Below, one piece after another: positions 22,470 to 35,310 of a DNA stretch of 64,000 bases; within the stretch, counting starts at the first letter, position 1; each line of letters opens with the position of its first letter. Origin of the DNA: Stenopsyche tienmushanensis. Taxonomy: Eukaryota > Arthropoda > Insecta > Trichoptera > Stenopsychidae. The notes below the pieces were generated by a model, which saw only the letters and a program-made list of their open reading frames with translations, did not search any database and had not been told where the DNA came from. Location: NCBI GenBank assembly GCA_008973525.1, contig WACJ01000082.1:1054001-1118000 (forward strand), read 5' to 3'. The position numbers were made by a program, and so were the translations under genes.

Positions 22470-23785
22470 CTCTATAATACTAAAATAAAGCTGCCTTTTT
22501 GTAATAAACATGAAGTTTAAAATGCTTTTTTTTGTGCATAATGAAACGCATAAATGCGCGCGGTATTTATAGAGTTAACAATTGTTTCGCTTAGTATTTT
22601 GTGGGATATAATAGGAGTTAATAGCACTTGGTATTATAGTAGTAATGTATTGTGCTTAATTAACCATATCAAAGACAGATTTGCCCAATTTGAATACCAT
22701 AAAAAAATGAATTTTAACCCTATGGATGCTAAGCGGCGATATATCGACGATTCATTGCTTTGGTTCATTGATGACTACAAAAGCCCGATATTGCACCATT
22801 TGATTTTCATATTGTAAAAACGAGCTATAGGGGAAAATATTAATCATAACAGTATCAATTATATTTTTCGTTTTTCCTTGAATTCGATTATGAGAGTTTG
22901 AATTATACCAATGTCGAGGATATATACATTTTTTTAATACGACGGCTTGAAATGTCCTTCGGGAGCTTATTACAGCAGATATAGTACACGTGTCTAATAA
23001 ATGTATTGAAATATTTCAATTACATTTTTTATGGAACTCTTTCATGGAGAAAACTGGACCCGTTGTACATATTATGTAGATAAAAAAAACACGCGAAATA
23101 AAATAATGTTCGGAGCACATGTTGTTTCGCAGGTTCTTGTCACAAAAACTGTCCCTTCGCACGGTGCGTTTGCTTCTTTAATCCGGGGATTTTTTGTTAC
23201 GACCTACAATGAAAACCTTCATATATCATATTTTTGCTTCTCTTTCGGGTCTGCTTTCGTCCTTGTCGAGCGAAAGAGTTGCTTGAGGAGCGATCGATGT
23301 AAGCGAAACGAGTATTGGGATGATTAAAGCTGTGTTAATAATTAAGTGTGACAGCGGCCCGGTCGTGCCCAAGTGCGGCCCGGTTGTAGGCACTTATTGC
23401 GGTGGGCACTTGCAGTGGCAACCGACGCCACTTAATTATCAATGTGCAAAAGAGAACAATTTAGCAGGTAGCCAAATGCGCCTGACACGTCATTCGTAAC
23501 GCGTACCACCGCCCGCCTAACTTAACTATGACCCGTGAAAAATGTTAAAACCTAATGGCCGATTTTTCACCCAATTTTTTTATTTGCTGCCGTGAATTTT
23601 GTAACCTGTGGAAACCTTTTTCGGAGCGCTCTAATAGCCTCTTTTAAATATCTACGATTTTTCTGATTTTTTTCCCTCCCCAATATGCGAACGATGAAAT
23701 ATGACTTTCGGGTGAATACCGCGCCCGAAGCTATCCCCATATATACAACTTGCGAATATTTTATAAATTTAAATAATGGACCTTT

Positions 23786-23835
23786 TTCTGAAGGCTTCGA
23801 ACCGGAACTGAACCGATAACCGAAAATATCGTTTT
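23786..23835 (+). repeat. AACCG-rich segment V, copy 1
   Basis: CGGAACTGAACCGATAACCG motif. Near-identical wording occurs in reverse at 57795-57835, and looser AACCG clusters lie at 24549-24640. Such subterminal repeats are common in hAT-type MITEs, but no ends are visible. Confidence 0.35.
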
Positions 23836-23845
23836 TTTTCGATTA

Positions 23846-24150
23846 AAGTGTACTGAATCGCACAAAAAAAGTTGTGACTTACATAGAAAAAGTTAAGATG
23901 CATTCCATGGATTTTAAAAATCGCATAACTTTGATACAGCTATATAAAATATATCCAAAATCGCATAAAAAAAGTTACAAAAAAGGAAATTAAAAATAAT
24001 ATTTTTGGTAACATTATTGATGATTTCATTCCTATTTTATCCCAAATTCGTACTCTTTATGAAATTAAAAAAAAATTGTTTTAAAAAAAAAACCGCATAA
24101 CTTCGAAATCGTACAAAAAAAGTCGCACAAAAAGAGGTTTGAGTGTACTG
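23846..24150 (+). mobile_element. Tigger-like MITE, copy T2 (left end lost)
   Basis: The right end, read inward on the minus strand, is CAGTACACTCAAACCTCTTT followed by TTGTGCGAC, the best-preserved terminus of this family in the window. Internal boxes AATCGCATAACTTTGA, AAAATCGCATAAAAAAA and ACCGCATAACTTCGAA match copies T3-T5. The left side starts abruptly with GTGTACTGAATCGCAC and lacks the family's GCGGTAGATGCG segment. No TA duplication is visible at the right edge. The Tigger/pogo assignment rests on terminal style only. Confidence 0.5.
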
Positions 24151-24860
24151 CATTACCGGCCTCGAACTTTCGGTGCGATTATGATGCACATATGGCATCA
24201 TGCGGCCACTAATGGTGAAACCCGTGATGATGCAGCATATGCATCACCAGTCCCGAAAGTGTTAATTTTAAATTATTAATTTAAGATCATTGATGTGTTT
24301 GTCGTTGAAATCATTTGTCTAGTGTTTATGTCACCTTCATTTTTCTTTAATACTAGTTTAGGCAATATTTCATCGACAGAAAGTTTATTGACATTTTTTA
24401 GAAAGAAATTTCTGTAAATTCATAATCAGAAAACTCTACAATACTATTCATTTACAAAGCTTATCATCAAAGGAGGAATAAAATGTTCTTTCTAAATTAT
24501 GTTAGAAAATAAGTTTTAAATACAGATAATAAAAGCATTTAAAAATGATTAGAGCTGAACCGAAAACCGCAAAAATAACCGTCAATTTTGCCGGAACGAA
24601 AACTGTAATTGAACCGATATAACTGTTTGAAAATGAACCGAAACCAAAATCAAATTGAAATTTAAAGAAATAACGATTCCAATCTTTATTCCATTGAATA
24701 TTAATATATTTGTTAACACATACATCGCCATTTCATTTTTCGCGGTACCCATTTCAAAATTTCTTGGTCTAATATTGGTCAAAATAGATCTTTTTATAGT
24801 GTTTTTTGTAAATAATTCCAAAAAAATATTCAAGTATAGATAAATATTTTTTATATATTT

Positions 24861-24902
24861 TCGCGGACCCCCAGTTATTGATTCCCCAGTTTAAGAACCG
24901 TT
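24861..24902. mobile_element. hAT-type terminal sequence h2
   Basis: TCGCGGACCCCCAG, then CCCCAGTTTAAGAACCG. On the minus strand this reads CGGTTCTTAAACTGGGG followed by GGGGGTCCGCGA, the same hAT terminal style as at 22.4 kb. Partner end not identified. Confidence 0.45.
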
Positions 24903-27900
24903 CGTATCATTACTGGTCCACGCTTTTATATCATCTTCAAGTATGAAAATTTTATTTCATTGTTAGTTTTTGAAAATACTTCAATATGTAACAGTTATCA
25001 TGATTAAATATGGCAACAACAGTAAAAATCTTTAATTATGCGTGTGTAGCGTGGGCGATTTATTTTTTCTATTTCTATTTGTCTGTGGCGCTGCGGGAAC
25101 ATTGCACCTGCTATTACCGACGGATCGCTTCTTGTGCGTGCACACTTGCCGGTTGACCTTGGCTGCGGGAAGACGTCCTTTCCGCAGCCAAATCCCTCTT
25201 TCTCATGCCGAATAAAAAGTTATATAGAAAATAGTCTTTTCATTCAACGCCCGTCCACTCCCATCCATGTATCTCGGTGTATCTTATTTTGGATTTTGAA
25301 TAAATTGATAAATGGTAATTTAGTAGTAAAATTGTAAGTTGTGTATTTGGGCAATTTTATCATTAAGATCTATGGAGGATATTATTTATATATGTCTTGA
25401 GTTCATTGCTGTTGTATTTTCCATGATTTGAAATTTAGGTTCATTAAAACGGTGGCATAAAAAGCTTTCGAGAAGCCATTAAGACCCTTGTGGAAAAACA
25501 ATATGTCTCCCTTCCGACCGGGCGAAGCCTTCAATTTGTTAATATATTTTTTATATCCAACGCGCCAAGGAAAGAAAGTGATTTGTCATGCTACAAGAAA
25601 AGGGGTGGAAGCGTATGTTTTTTATTCTTCGCAAATATAAATATGCAAATCAGAGCTGGAACCTTAAGGGCTGCGGGTGATTGTAATACCTCTCATTGTA
25701 TATGGCCGTACATCGCCAAGATATAAAATTGAATGCTCGCCATCCATCGTGGGGTTTTCTATAAAAATAAATATGTGAGCATCGATCGAAGACCCTCTGC
25801 GAGTACCTCGGCCAATATCCGCCCGAGGAGAGAGCATCCCTGAGTGGAAAAACACAGTCATTTATTTCCACGAGGAGCTCCGGGGGTGCCTGCCTACCCC
25901 ATCGAGCCCTTCAGCTGTATAACGATTATCGGCAACGAAAACCCGCCGGTGAGGCGAGCCTCACCTTCTTTTACCTGATTGCTCTACATCGGTTCTACAA
26001 ATCGCTTCCCTTCGGCGGATAAATTCTCTTATCATTTTTTTCGATATTGTGTGTCAGTGGTAAAAGCGAATAGCCCCAGGGAAGAAGCAAAAATAAGTAT
26101 TTAATATTTTTAGTCGTCGCCTTGTCTCGTACCGCTTTGTCAAACTCAAAAGTGGCTTATTTATTATAAATACATTTTAGAGCAGACGCAGCAGCCCTAA
26201 ACGTAACGTCAGAAACAAGGGTTCGCCCGATATATACATAAGCGAATACAACCACTAGAGGTGGATTCTTGGTGCACGTGTGAGAGCAGTGTTTAGGTTA
26301 CGGGCAGGTGATAAGGGAATCGGATTATTCTCCTGGATAAAATCTGCGTCGGTCGGGAAGGGCCTGGAAGAGGTACGGCAGCGATACAAAAAACATAAAA
26401 TGACGGCCTCGGGGCCCTAGAAAACAAAGCAACCATTCCAGGGGAAACGTAACTCAATAAAATACGTCTGAAAATTATTAAAAACCCGAAATATTTTGAG
26501 CTTTTAACAAAAATACCAAGAAATTCAGACCAATTGACGGTCATAATTAACGTCTGATTGACGAAGATAGATTTTTCTATATATAAATTTATCAAATAAC
26601 ATTCTGATTAACGTAAATTTGCACTACACATATTTGTAGATATGTATAAGATTTGCATAAAGGAGATTGTGATCAGTTAAATCAACATTGTCGACTGGAA
26701 TAGGTTTAGTTTAAATTCCATGGAATGTTGTTCAGTTTTGGAAATAAGAAGTTCTAATCTGCAGTGAACTGCATATGGTTTGCATTTGATCGGGATGCAT
26801 TTATAAATAGCAATTTAAGATGTTTGTTCTATGAAAAATTGGCGTTTTGAGCTTTGGTTGTTTGTGGTTGATTTTTTAAATATTTAAATAGATTTAATGC
26901 GGATTCTGTTGTGAATGTTTCATAAAAATGCTGGGGTAAGAAGATTTGTGGCCGATGTAACGTAGCTGCTTAAGTTTGCCTTTGTAAAGTTCATCCGCAA
27001 TAAGGAAACTCCTTAATTTGAAGGAGCAGCCATTCGATGTTTGCAACAGTTGCGTGCATTATTCGCTGAAAATTTAGAATGTGGTTCTAGGTGGTGCACG
27101 AAGCTACATCCAGGACCATGGCAGTAAGTGGTCATAAACTCGGTAGCCATAAACTTTGCAACTAAGTTTTTCAATTGATGTCGGATCGGGGGTCAAGTCT
27201 GTTCACTTGCCGAGTTTGCCGAGAGATTTGCACACCGCATGCATTCAATTGCATTTTTCATATTCTATCAACATAATCGATCAGAATGAATGTTTCATGC
27301 TGCATATTTTGAATCGGGATGATGGAATTTTATTTTAGACTGTGTAATTTAAGCTCGGTGTGTATATGTATTCCCCAGGTTGTTGCTAATGTGCTCTAAG
27401 AAAATTCTAGGTAACCTGAAACATTGTAAGTCGAAACAGTGCTCCCAGAAGACCGCATATTAAATTATGAGATGCGTGCTCCGCAAACATCTTATGCTAA
27501 AGCAGCGTTCAGACAATCTAATAACGTTTTTAAAATTAAATTTATTATCAACTCATTGAATTAATCTCATATTTGGTTGCTTGCAAAAAAAAAAAAAATA
27601 TTAAAAATATTCAATATAAATTTGGTATTCAGTATCATTTGCGCGCGCCATCTATTATCGATTGTTTAACTATATGATTGCATGATAATATTTGATTTAG
27701 TGTATATTCACACATTATATTTTCTAATGGAATTGTGTTTATGGAGTGTTGTTTATGAATATATATATGCGATTGTGGACTCATCAAACATTGTTTCGAT
27801 TGATAAATTCGCACAAGTTGGATGGTATATTGAAGCGCTTGGCGCTCATGGCGAAACAGGTGACAATGCAAATGGCACACATCATCAATATGAAAGCAGA

Positions 27901-28756
27901 AAATACAAATTAAACAGGACGCGGAGCGGTCTCGAGGGCTCAATAGGACAGGCCGGGGGATGAAGGATGCGGAATGGGGGTACACGGGCAGGGGCTCCGC
28001 GACACGCGGCCAACCGAGCCAAACGCCCCCGGGGGCAGACGCTCATTTATTCAACACGAACAAACTTTGTTCAATTATGTAATTCCGTCAAAAGCGACCG
28101 CTTGCCATCCAGGTGAATAGCCACCACTCTTCCGTTCTCTCTCACGTCCGAGGGTCGTTCGGAAACTTTCACTCTCATTAATTATTTATATCAATTAAGA
28201 CATCGGTCGCCTGTGTTACCTATCCGCATATTATGGACACTCGAATAGGCCATGGGATCCTTTCTCTTTACCTTGCCTTTTCTAAGACTTCGTGCCCCGA
28301 CCCAGGCCACTTGTTCTCAATTTAGAAGTTTCGCCTAAAGGTCAACCTAGTTTTTTTATGGGTCAACTGACATGGCAAATATAATATCTCTGCAAGATTG
28401 GAGATGCGAAACTACTGATAAAAAGCATTTATAGCAACAATTTCCGAATTTGATACAAAAAATCTATTGAATCACGTAACTTGACGCGATGTTCCAATTG
28501 AATTGACGCACTCCCCAAGCATCATAATTTATAGAAATCAACATCGCCTGATTAATTGAATGATTCTTATGAATAAATCAAATACATGAGGTTGAATTTA
28601 TAGATGTATTGAATGATACAAAAAGCTTCCAACGTCAAGTTGTATGATTCTATCCAAAATTGCAAAATAATTTATAAACAATCGATTATATATACGGTGG
28701 CACTTTTAATTGCATATTTGAATCAATGAACAATATCAATTTTGAAGCTCTAAGAC
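24903..28756. other. long unique non-coding block
   Basis: Nearly 4 kb without a recognised gene, RNA or shared repeat. Short open frames (25490-25871, 26293-26595, 27635-27985 and others) overlap each other on opposite strands and have no family resemblance. The GC-richer part at 27.95-28.30 kb contains a perfect 12-base palindrome (GCCCCCGGGGGC). Blocks like this could be regulatory, but the sequence alone does not show it. Confidence 0.4.
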
Positions 28757-28800
28757 ATTGGTTCCCAGCCTAGAGGTTGCGATGGATTTTCTTTGGGGTA
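28757..28800 (+). mobile_element. probable left terminus of the hAT element
   Basis: CATTGGTTCCCAGCCTAGAG then GTTGCGATGGATTTTC. It matches the hAT (Charlie/ZBED-type) terminal style CAnTGGTTCCCAACCTnGnG, about 130 bp upstream of the transposase relic. The corresponding right end was not recognised after 30.04 kb. Confidence 0.5.
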
Positions 28801-28889
28801 TTTTAATAAGAAAAAAATCTATCTACTAATAATATAAAAATCTAAGTATTCAGAAGAATATCTGAAATTCGATTTTATTAACATGGCTA

Positions 28890-30040
28890 GCAATGAAATA
28901 GAGAAGCCATAATGCGTATTGTGCAAACTTGTGCAAACGTCACTCAGAGGCGAAGCATTCAGAACAAATTAAAAAGGATTTGGAGTTCTTTCGTTGGCAT
29001 GAAACTAGTTGCAAACATCAGAGACTTGATCGATCAGGACGTTTTCACCAATGGTTCACAGCATCAGTGCAAGCATCATATGAAATCGCATTGGAAATTG
29101 CTAAGCAAAAAACCCTAGACATTAAAGAGTAGATTTTGAATGAAATCAAGGTTTCACCATTGTCTTCTTTTCAAGTTGATGAATCAACAGACGTAAGCTC
29201 GTGTGCTCAGTTGCTTATCTTCGTGAAATATATTCATTCAGATGATATCAAAGAAGAGTTTCTATTTTGTAGTGAACTTGAAACTACTACAAAAAGTGAA
29301 GATATTATAGAGAAGATAAATACCGTTTTTGAGACTGGAAGATTAAACTGGAAAAAATGAGTGTGGGGTTTGTATGGATGGTACACCATTTATGCTTGGA
29401 TCAAAATCGGGCTTTCAGAAAAAAAGTATAAGAAATAGCTCCCCAAGCAAACTGCATGATTCACCGGTATGCCTTTTTTAAGTAAGACTCTTCTAACTCC
29501 TCTGCAAGACGTAGTTCATTCGTTGATAAAATCGTAAATTACATCAAATCTGGAGCTTTTAACACCCGTCTGTTTAAAGAGCTGTGCAAACACATGGATT
29601 CTGGTTGTTATTCTTTTCTACATTGCAGTACGCTGCTTGTTGAAAGGAAGTGTTGTGAATCGTGTCTGAATTGAAAGATGGAATCGAGTTGTTCCTTGAA
29701 ACATTGCAATGTTTGAGAAATTCTGCAGTGTGTTATATGAATCTGAAGGTGAAATTAATGAAAATTTTAAGGAGGAGATTTCTGGGCTTCTAGAATCCCT
29801 TGAAAATGAACTTCAGCGTTACTAAAATTGACACGAAATCAACTTTCTACTACCCTTGAATTGATCACCAATCCTGATGAATTACAAGATGATTTCTTGG
29901 TATGTATCATTCATACCCAAATGTGACGATGGTTACCTTTCGAGTTTTAGTTTCATTTATGTTTATGTATTTCTGGGAGAATGGATTTTCAATTCTTCTT
30001 CGTTTAAAAGATAGAAATATGTATGGTTCTTTGGAAAAGT
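28890..30040 (+). pseudogene. hAT transposase pseudogene, ZBED5/SCAND3-type
   Basis: Family role: a BED zinc finger binds DNA, an RNase H-like DDE core cuts it, and a C-terminal hAT dimerisation domain pairs subunits. All three are visible in broken frames. BED finger: CVLC at about 28914, then RHSEAKH, giving the CX2C...HX4H ligands. Linker: ASYEIALEIAKQK near 29070-29110. Core: VDESTDVSSCAQLL near 29175, then VCMDGTPFMLGSKSGFQ near 29370, the family's catalytic TDG-type block, and MIHRYAF near 29455. Then comes a long segment ending LFKELCKHMDSG. C-terminus: YPNVTMVTF and FWENGFSIL near 29915-29990 correspond to the hATC motif. There are at least four frame changes and several stops; it is clearly dead. 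Confidence 0.85.
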
Positions 30041-31467
30041 CAAAGAAATATATTTTTTTCAATGGGAATCGATGCACAATACGGCTATTGTTGTATATGA
30101 AATGCTTTATTATATATCGGTAATCGAGTTTCATTCCAGTCGGGGGTGTTTTTTTTTTGCCAAATTCAAGTTGGTTTTAGAAGCAACCCTCCAGCAATCT
30201 ACAAGAGCGGGTCGTCCCAGCGGTACAAACAACGCAAAGTGTTACACGAAATAACATCGAGCACGCAACATCACCATTTCATCTTGGCCTTTTTAGCGGC
30301 AAATATTCACGAGGGTGAGTTTACTCTCACCTGCTAATCACGTGTGTTTAGGACCTCCTCGTCCTTGTGCGGCCCACATTTTTGCTCCTAGTTAAATCGG
30401 ATAACGGCGAGCTCGGGACCTCTGCGGGATATAAAAAGCCATTGTTGGCGGACGGGTTTTATTTAGCGTTAATCTGAGATACTCTCCCTAAAAAATGTCC
30501 AACGTATAAAGAGACAATCTCGCTAGATAAGGGAGATAAAAAGGAGAAAGGATTGCTTTGAAATTTAGAAAGACGGACTTTTAGGCATAATGGGTTCTGG
30601 GCATTATTGTGCGTGCTCCTTTGTTGGAGTACAAATATTTTATACGTGCACATTTTGTGCCCAATCGATATATGAACCTTTTCTGCCGGATTAAAAACGT
30701 TATTTGGGTCCCCTAACAGATTGCCCATGTAAATTTGCCAAATCAAAAATTAATGAAGTAAATGGCGAACGGTCCAAATTCAACGACCGATGCTCTCATC
30801 CAGATTAAATTTGAATTCTTGCATTTAAATGCCGGTGTGCTTCTGTTCAAAGCCTTAAAAAATAAAGAGGTCTCTTTGAGAAGTAAAAATGTCATCGGAG
30901 CAAAAGTTGTTCATACTTTGCCAGAGGAATGGATGCTCGAACAAATTCGTTGTAAACTTCTGCGTCGTAAAGTTGGCGCTCGGTCCATTCCAAGAGTTTG
31001 CTTGTTATTTCTACAAGGAACTGATGAATTGACTGAAAATGGCAATACCTAATATTGGAGAAGATCAGGGCGAGCAAAATAGACGAAAAACAGTTCGAAT
31101 TTCAAATTAAATCATCGAGGCAAAAAATTAACGCGGCGATGCGGGGTCATGAACGACCCAAACGTGCTGGGCAACTTTAATGACAGTTAAAATTGGTTTT
31201 CGAAAAGTGCATGTTATAGAATGATGCTCGTTCGCTATAATAAAGGCTTTCCCGCTACGTCGGAGGCTTAAAAGTTCAACAATTAATTTGACCGGATGAT
31301 GAGCAGCTCTTTATTTACGTGCTAAACTTTTGCTTCCATAGTCTGAATTCCATTCATTGATGTTTGGGAAAGTTGGGGTTTACGCCCGTCATAAATCGGT
31401 CCGACTAGAAATCTTGGCGGCTTTTATTCAGGGGTCATATCGGTATGATTAACATATGGAGAATGTC
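30041..31467. other. non-coding stretch
   Basis: No recognised gene. Open frames of 95-96 codons (30459-30746 minus, 30762-31052 plus) have no family resemblance. The right end of the upstream hAT element should fall near its start but was not seen. Confidence 0.35.
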
Positions 31468-32065
31468 AAACATTTTTTTGTGCTAAAAGTATTAAATATA
31501 GAATGTTGATATTTAGTGTGTTGACTGGGCGATCTTTATTAAATATATAAATATTTTTTAAAGTTTGAAAAAATATGATAGTGGGAATGGGGGAAGAGTA
31601 ACATATGTACAATGTTGATGCACAAGCGTTGACATTATTCACTATGGAAGTCCTAAATCCTGAATAAGTGATTTGCAGCAAAAAATGTAAACATATTTTT
31701 ATTTTGCATAATATTGTATATAATTTAGACTACAATTAAAATGAAATATAGAAAAATAAAAAAATTGTGAGCGATCAAAAAAAAGTTTGTGTTTTTATCA
31801 ACATTTTTTGTAGTTTTTTGTTCATTAAATAGACATTTTTAAATATTTTTAGATAATTATAGTCTATACGATAAAGAAATTTATTGTACATATGTCTACC
31901 AAATTTCATAAAGAATACTCATCTAGGGCGCGTGGGAACACTTCCATAAGCTTGGAAAAAAATGGTTTCGAGATAAACGCGTTCAAAATTTTTCCTCTGC
32001 TCACCAATTTCATTTATATCGACTTTAAATTTATTGAACGTATTCTTAAGCATTTTAATTTTTTT
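31468..32065 (-). repeat. MULE-related repeat W, copy 2
   Basis: Inverted copy of the 19.6 and 34.5 kb repeats, the longest of the three. It contains the tail seen at 34.9 kb (GATCGCCCAGTCAACACACT on the minus strand), the TTAGGACTTCCATAGTGAA motif, and the box in the form GAACGCGTTTATCTCG. No coding motif was recognised. Confidence 0.5.
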
Positions 32066-34437
32066 TTTGATAACATAGAAACGTCCATTAAGTGCTACGT
32101 TCGGATTTATCCCACAAGTTCACAATTCTTCAAAGAACTTTTTGTAGATCAATGTCAAAACGAGTCCGTATGATTTCAGCAAAATTTGATAGGAAATGAC
32201 AATATTTCCGAGCAAATTTGTTCATCAAGTATCCTTTTCTTCATAATCCTCCAACAAGGAGTTGAAAGTCTCTGAGAGGAAGTTTGCAAAAGACTTTTGC
32301 AATGACAGGTCTTTTAGATGTCCTCGTTTCTGATCTTTTGGGGCATAATGGGGGGGTGAGATCTAAGGATTCGTAAATACTTAATGTAGATCGTCAGCCA
32401 AATTGATTTTTGCGCACAAAAATAATGCGGAATTAAAGCGACGGGGAATGTTATTATTTAAAAAAAAAAAATCGAACCCAATGAAAGATTAATATTTCGG
32501 TCGTTATCCGCTTATGAAGTAATACATCCTGGGGAAGCTCAATCGGGCGTTGTTTGGCGCATTAAATACGAAGAAGCTTTCGCGGACGGAAGTTCAGAAG
32601 GTATTATATTTACAAAACCGAAACTTTGGGCAGAGATAATATGCTTATTAAAGCAAACTTGGATGTACGCACGTTCGCTCCCTACTTACAAACACGACCC
32701 AAATATTTGACATAAAATTAAAATGGAATTAACAAAAACAACTCGCTGTGAATAAGAAATGGATTTTCATTTGGGCGAATCCCTACTAATTTGGAAGGGT
32801 GTACAAAAACCTGAGTGGGCGCATTCAGGCACAAAACGCATTCAAAAGTTATAATGATAAACTTACGAATTTATCAAGCTTTCCGCGTTATAAATAAACG
32901 ATGTTTTTGTAAGGAATTTGAAATTAAGTTCTTGATGTAGGATTTAATTTTGGATCAAATAAGATCGACGTTAAGGTGGTTTTTTATGGTTTAAATGGAA
33001 AAAATAATATAATCAGCGTTAAAATAAATCATCCCCTAAAGTTTATAAAACTTAAGATGACGTCACCAGAGGAAAGCAGCTTCCGTGCAAACAAGACAAG
33101 CCAAAGCCCGAAAGCTCTCAGTCGGCCGGGGGGAGGCTCTATTTACCCAGTAAGCAACGAGACGGCGCGGAATAAGACTTGTTGAAAATTCCCTACTAGA
33201 CAAATTGTAATTATGCTTCAGTAATTTTTGCGAAATTAAATGCGAAAGCCATGCGATCATCCCTTTAAAACCCCGCTTGAAACTTTTTACGCCGCCCCGA
33301 GCTTTTCATCCCCCGGAATAATATTTTCGCCGCCCAAATAAATAGTGTCAACGGCCAATAAATCATCACACGTCGATGCCTAAATTCTTAAAGAGCATTT
33401 TAATTAAACGCCGTAAAAGTGCGATGTTTACCCACCGGGGCCGTGTTTATATTTTCGGTGTCCTTATAATTACACCGTCCGATCTGAAGTTATTACTGAG
33501 TGACACGACATCCATCATTTTCGTGAAAAATAAACAGATTTCCAAGTAAAAATCTCCAGTGTGCGCCGCCCCCAATTTACACGTGTTTGTGTAAGAAGGG
33601 GCGTGATTGTGAAGTTATTTGCGCTAACGAAGCGAGTTAAAAGCAATTCCGTGTCAAAATATTATGAGAAATTACATAGTTCCGGTATCTTATGGTATGC
33701 CTTAATAACGCCTAATATATTTTTAATTCGTTGGCTTTCATCAAATATTGGCACAACCCTAAATACTGCAATTGGGGACTAGAAAAACTTCTCATACATT
33801 CGATGATTTATTGATCACATTATACAATCAGTGCAAATACCTGCAATACTGAATTAATTAATCAAATATTGATACAAATCTGGATTAGTGCTAATATTAG
33901 TCATATCAATAAATTGGAAGATCAGAAGTAAATATTAATATTTTAAATATTAATAAGTCGATAATACCAAATTTCGCATGGGAATCATCTAAATATGATA
34001 ACGCATATGGCATTTTAAATATTGAGATCAAATCAATCAAAATGTAAGCAAATTTGAGCCATCATCATTTTATGCCGGGATTCAAGCTCGCCACGTTAAG
34101 TGTTAGCTGTTGATAATTGTTTCGAAATATTTTGCCATAAAATCTCAATAAGCTATAGGGAACATCAACAAGCTTAATTATCCGAGCATAAACAAAATGC
34201 TTGCTAATTGCGCCGTTGATCGCTTTAACGGTACTGTAATTATCGTTAAATGCAATAATGGCGGTTCGTAATGAACGCCAATTTCTTCCTAAATTGTTCG
34301 GAATGTATTATGATTAGCTGAAAGTGTTAAATCGTTCCATTTGCAGTTTATTGATTAAATATAAGATCAATTGATTTCAAGCAATGCCTTGTTTCAACTG
34401 CCAATAAAAAAATAGCCGAAGGATTATGTTGTGTTTG
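32066..34437. other. unique non-coding block
   Basis: No gene, RNA or shared repeat recognised. A GC-richer part (33.05-33.60 kb) carries many short homeodomain-like AT cores between GC-rich words, a composition common in insect regulatory DNA, but that is only suggestive. Confidence 0.35.
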
Positions 34438-34482
34438 TGTAATATATAATAAAACTTATAAACACATACACTCATACACTTT
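34438..34482 (+). repeat. short dispersed repeat U, partial
   Basis: TGTAATATATAATAAAAC, the first half of the U repeat of 6.84 and 39.03 kb, directly upstream of a W repeat. Confidence 0.35.
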
Positions 34483-34970
34483 TCAAGCTCATGGAAGTGC
34501 TCCCACACAGCCTAGATGAGCATTCTTTATGAAATTTGGCAAACATGTATATAATAAATGTTTTTATCGTATAGACTACAATTATCTAAAAATATTTAAA
34601 AATGTTTATTTAATGAACAAAAAACTACAATAAATGTTGATAAAAATACAAACATTTTTTTCAATCGCTCATTATTTTTTTATTTTTTAACATTTATTTT
34701 TAATTGTAGTCCAACTTATACACAATATTATACAAAATGAAAATATATTTAAATTTTTTGCTGAAAATCACTTGTTTAGGATTTAGGACTTCCATAGTGA
34801 ACAATGTCATCGCTCGTGCATCGATATTGTATCGACGTGACTCCCCTTACTCCCACTCTCACCACCATACTTTGTCAAACTTTAAAAAATATTTTTATAT
34901 TCAATAAAGATCGCCTAATCAAGACACTAAATATCAACATTATATATTAAATACTTTTAGCATAAAAAAT
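34483..34970 (+). repeat. MULE-related repeat W, copy 3
   Basis: Same order as copy 1: AAGCTCATGGAAGTGCTCCC, TTCTTTATGAAATTTGGC, AT-rich middle, TTTAGGACTTCCATAGTGAA, then a tail ending ATACTTTTAGCAT shared with copy 2. It begins inside the repeat, just after the position of the GCGTTT box. Confidence 0.5.
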
Positions 34971-35144
34971 CGATCATGAATTATCACCCATATGTGACGC
35001 CTATATATTAGCACTATATAATGTTTATACAAGACATCTTTTTAAATGAGATAAGCCATTTTATTTTAGTAGAAGATAGTACAATTTTAATTATGGACAG
35101 ATATGTATTGCAATTGCTTAGGAAGTATGTCTACAAAGGCAAAT

Positions 35145-35310
35145 GGAATCATTGGGCTGAATGATTTTTTATGGCTACAATTGAACTGTATTGATGTGTC
35201 TGATGTTTATTTCGAGCAAGACGGCGCTATATGTTACATAATATTGATTGAACAAACATCTAGGTGTCATATTTGGATGATTTATATTAATAGAAATGGC
35301 GAGCGTTAAT
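35145..35310 (+). pseudogene. Tc1/mariner-superfamily transposase fragment
   Basis: An open segment reads LNDFLWLQLN, then VYFEQDGAICY, then a run ending INRNGER. Insect Tc1/mariner-type transposases have a corresponding order: FLWPQL, WFQQDGATCHTA around the second catalytic Asp, then ISRNG. The Asp is kept (EQDGA) but the downstream PPRSCDLTPLD-type block is not recognisable. A short, isolated fragment of a family different from mariner M2. Confidence 0.5.

Noticed and set aside
30300..30340. Splice-like GAGG|GTGAGT and CTCACCTG pair
   Set aside because: An inverted GTGAG...CTCAC pair without a pyrimidine tract or branch motif on either strand.
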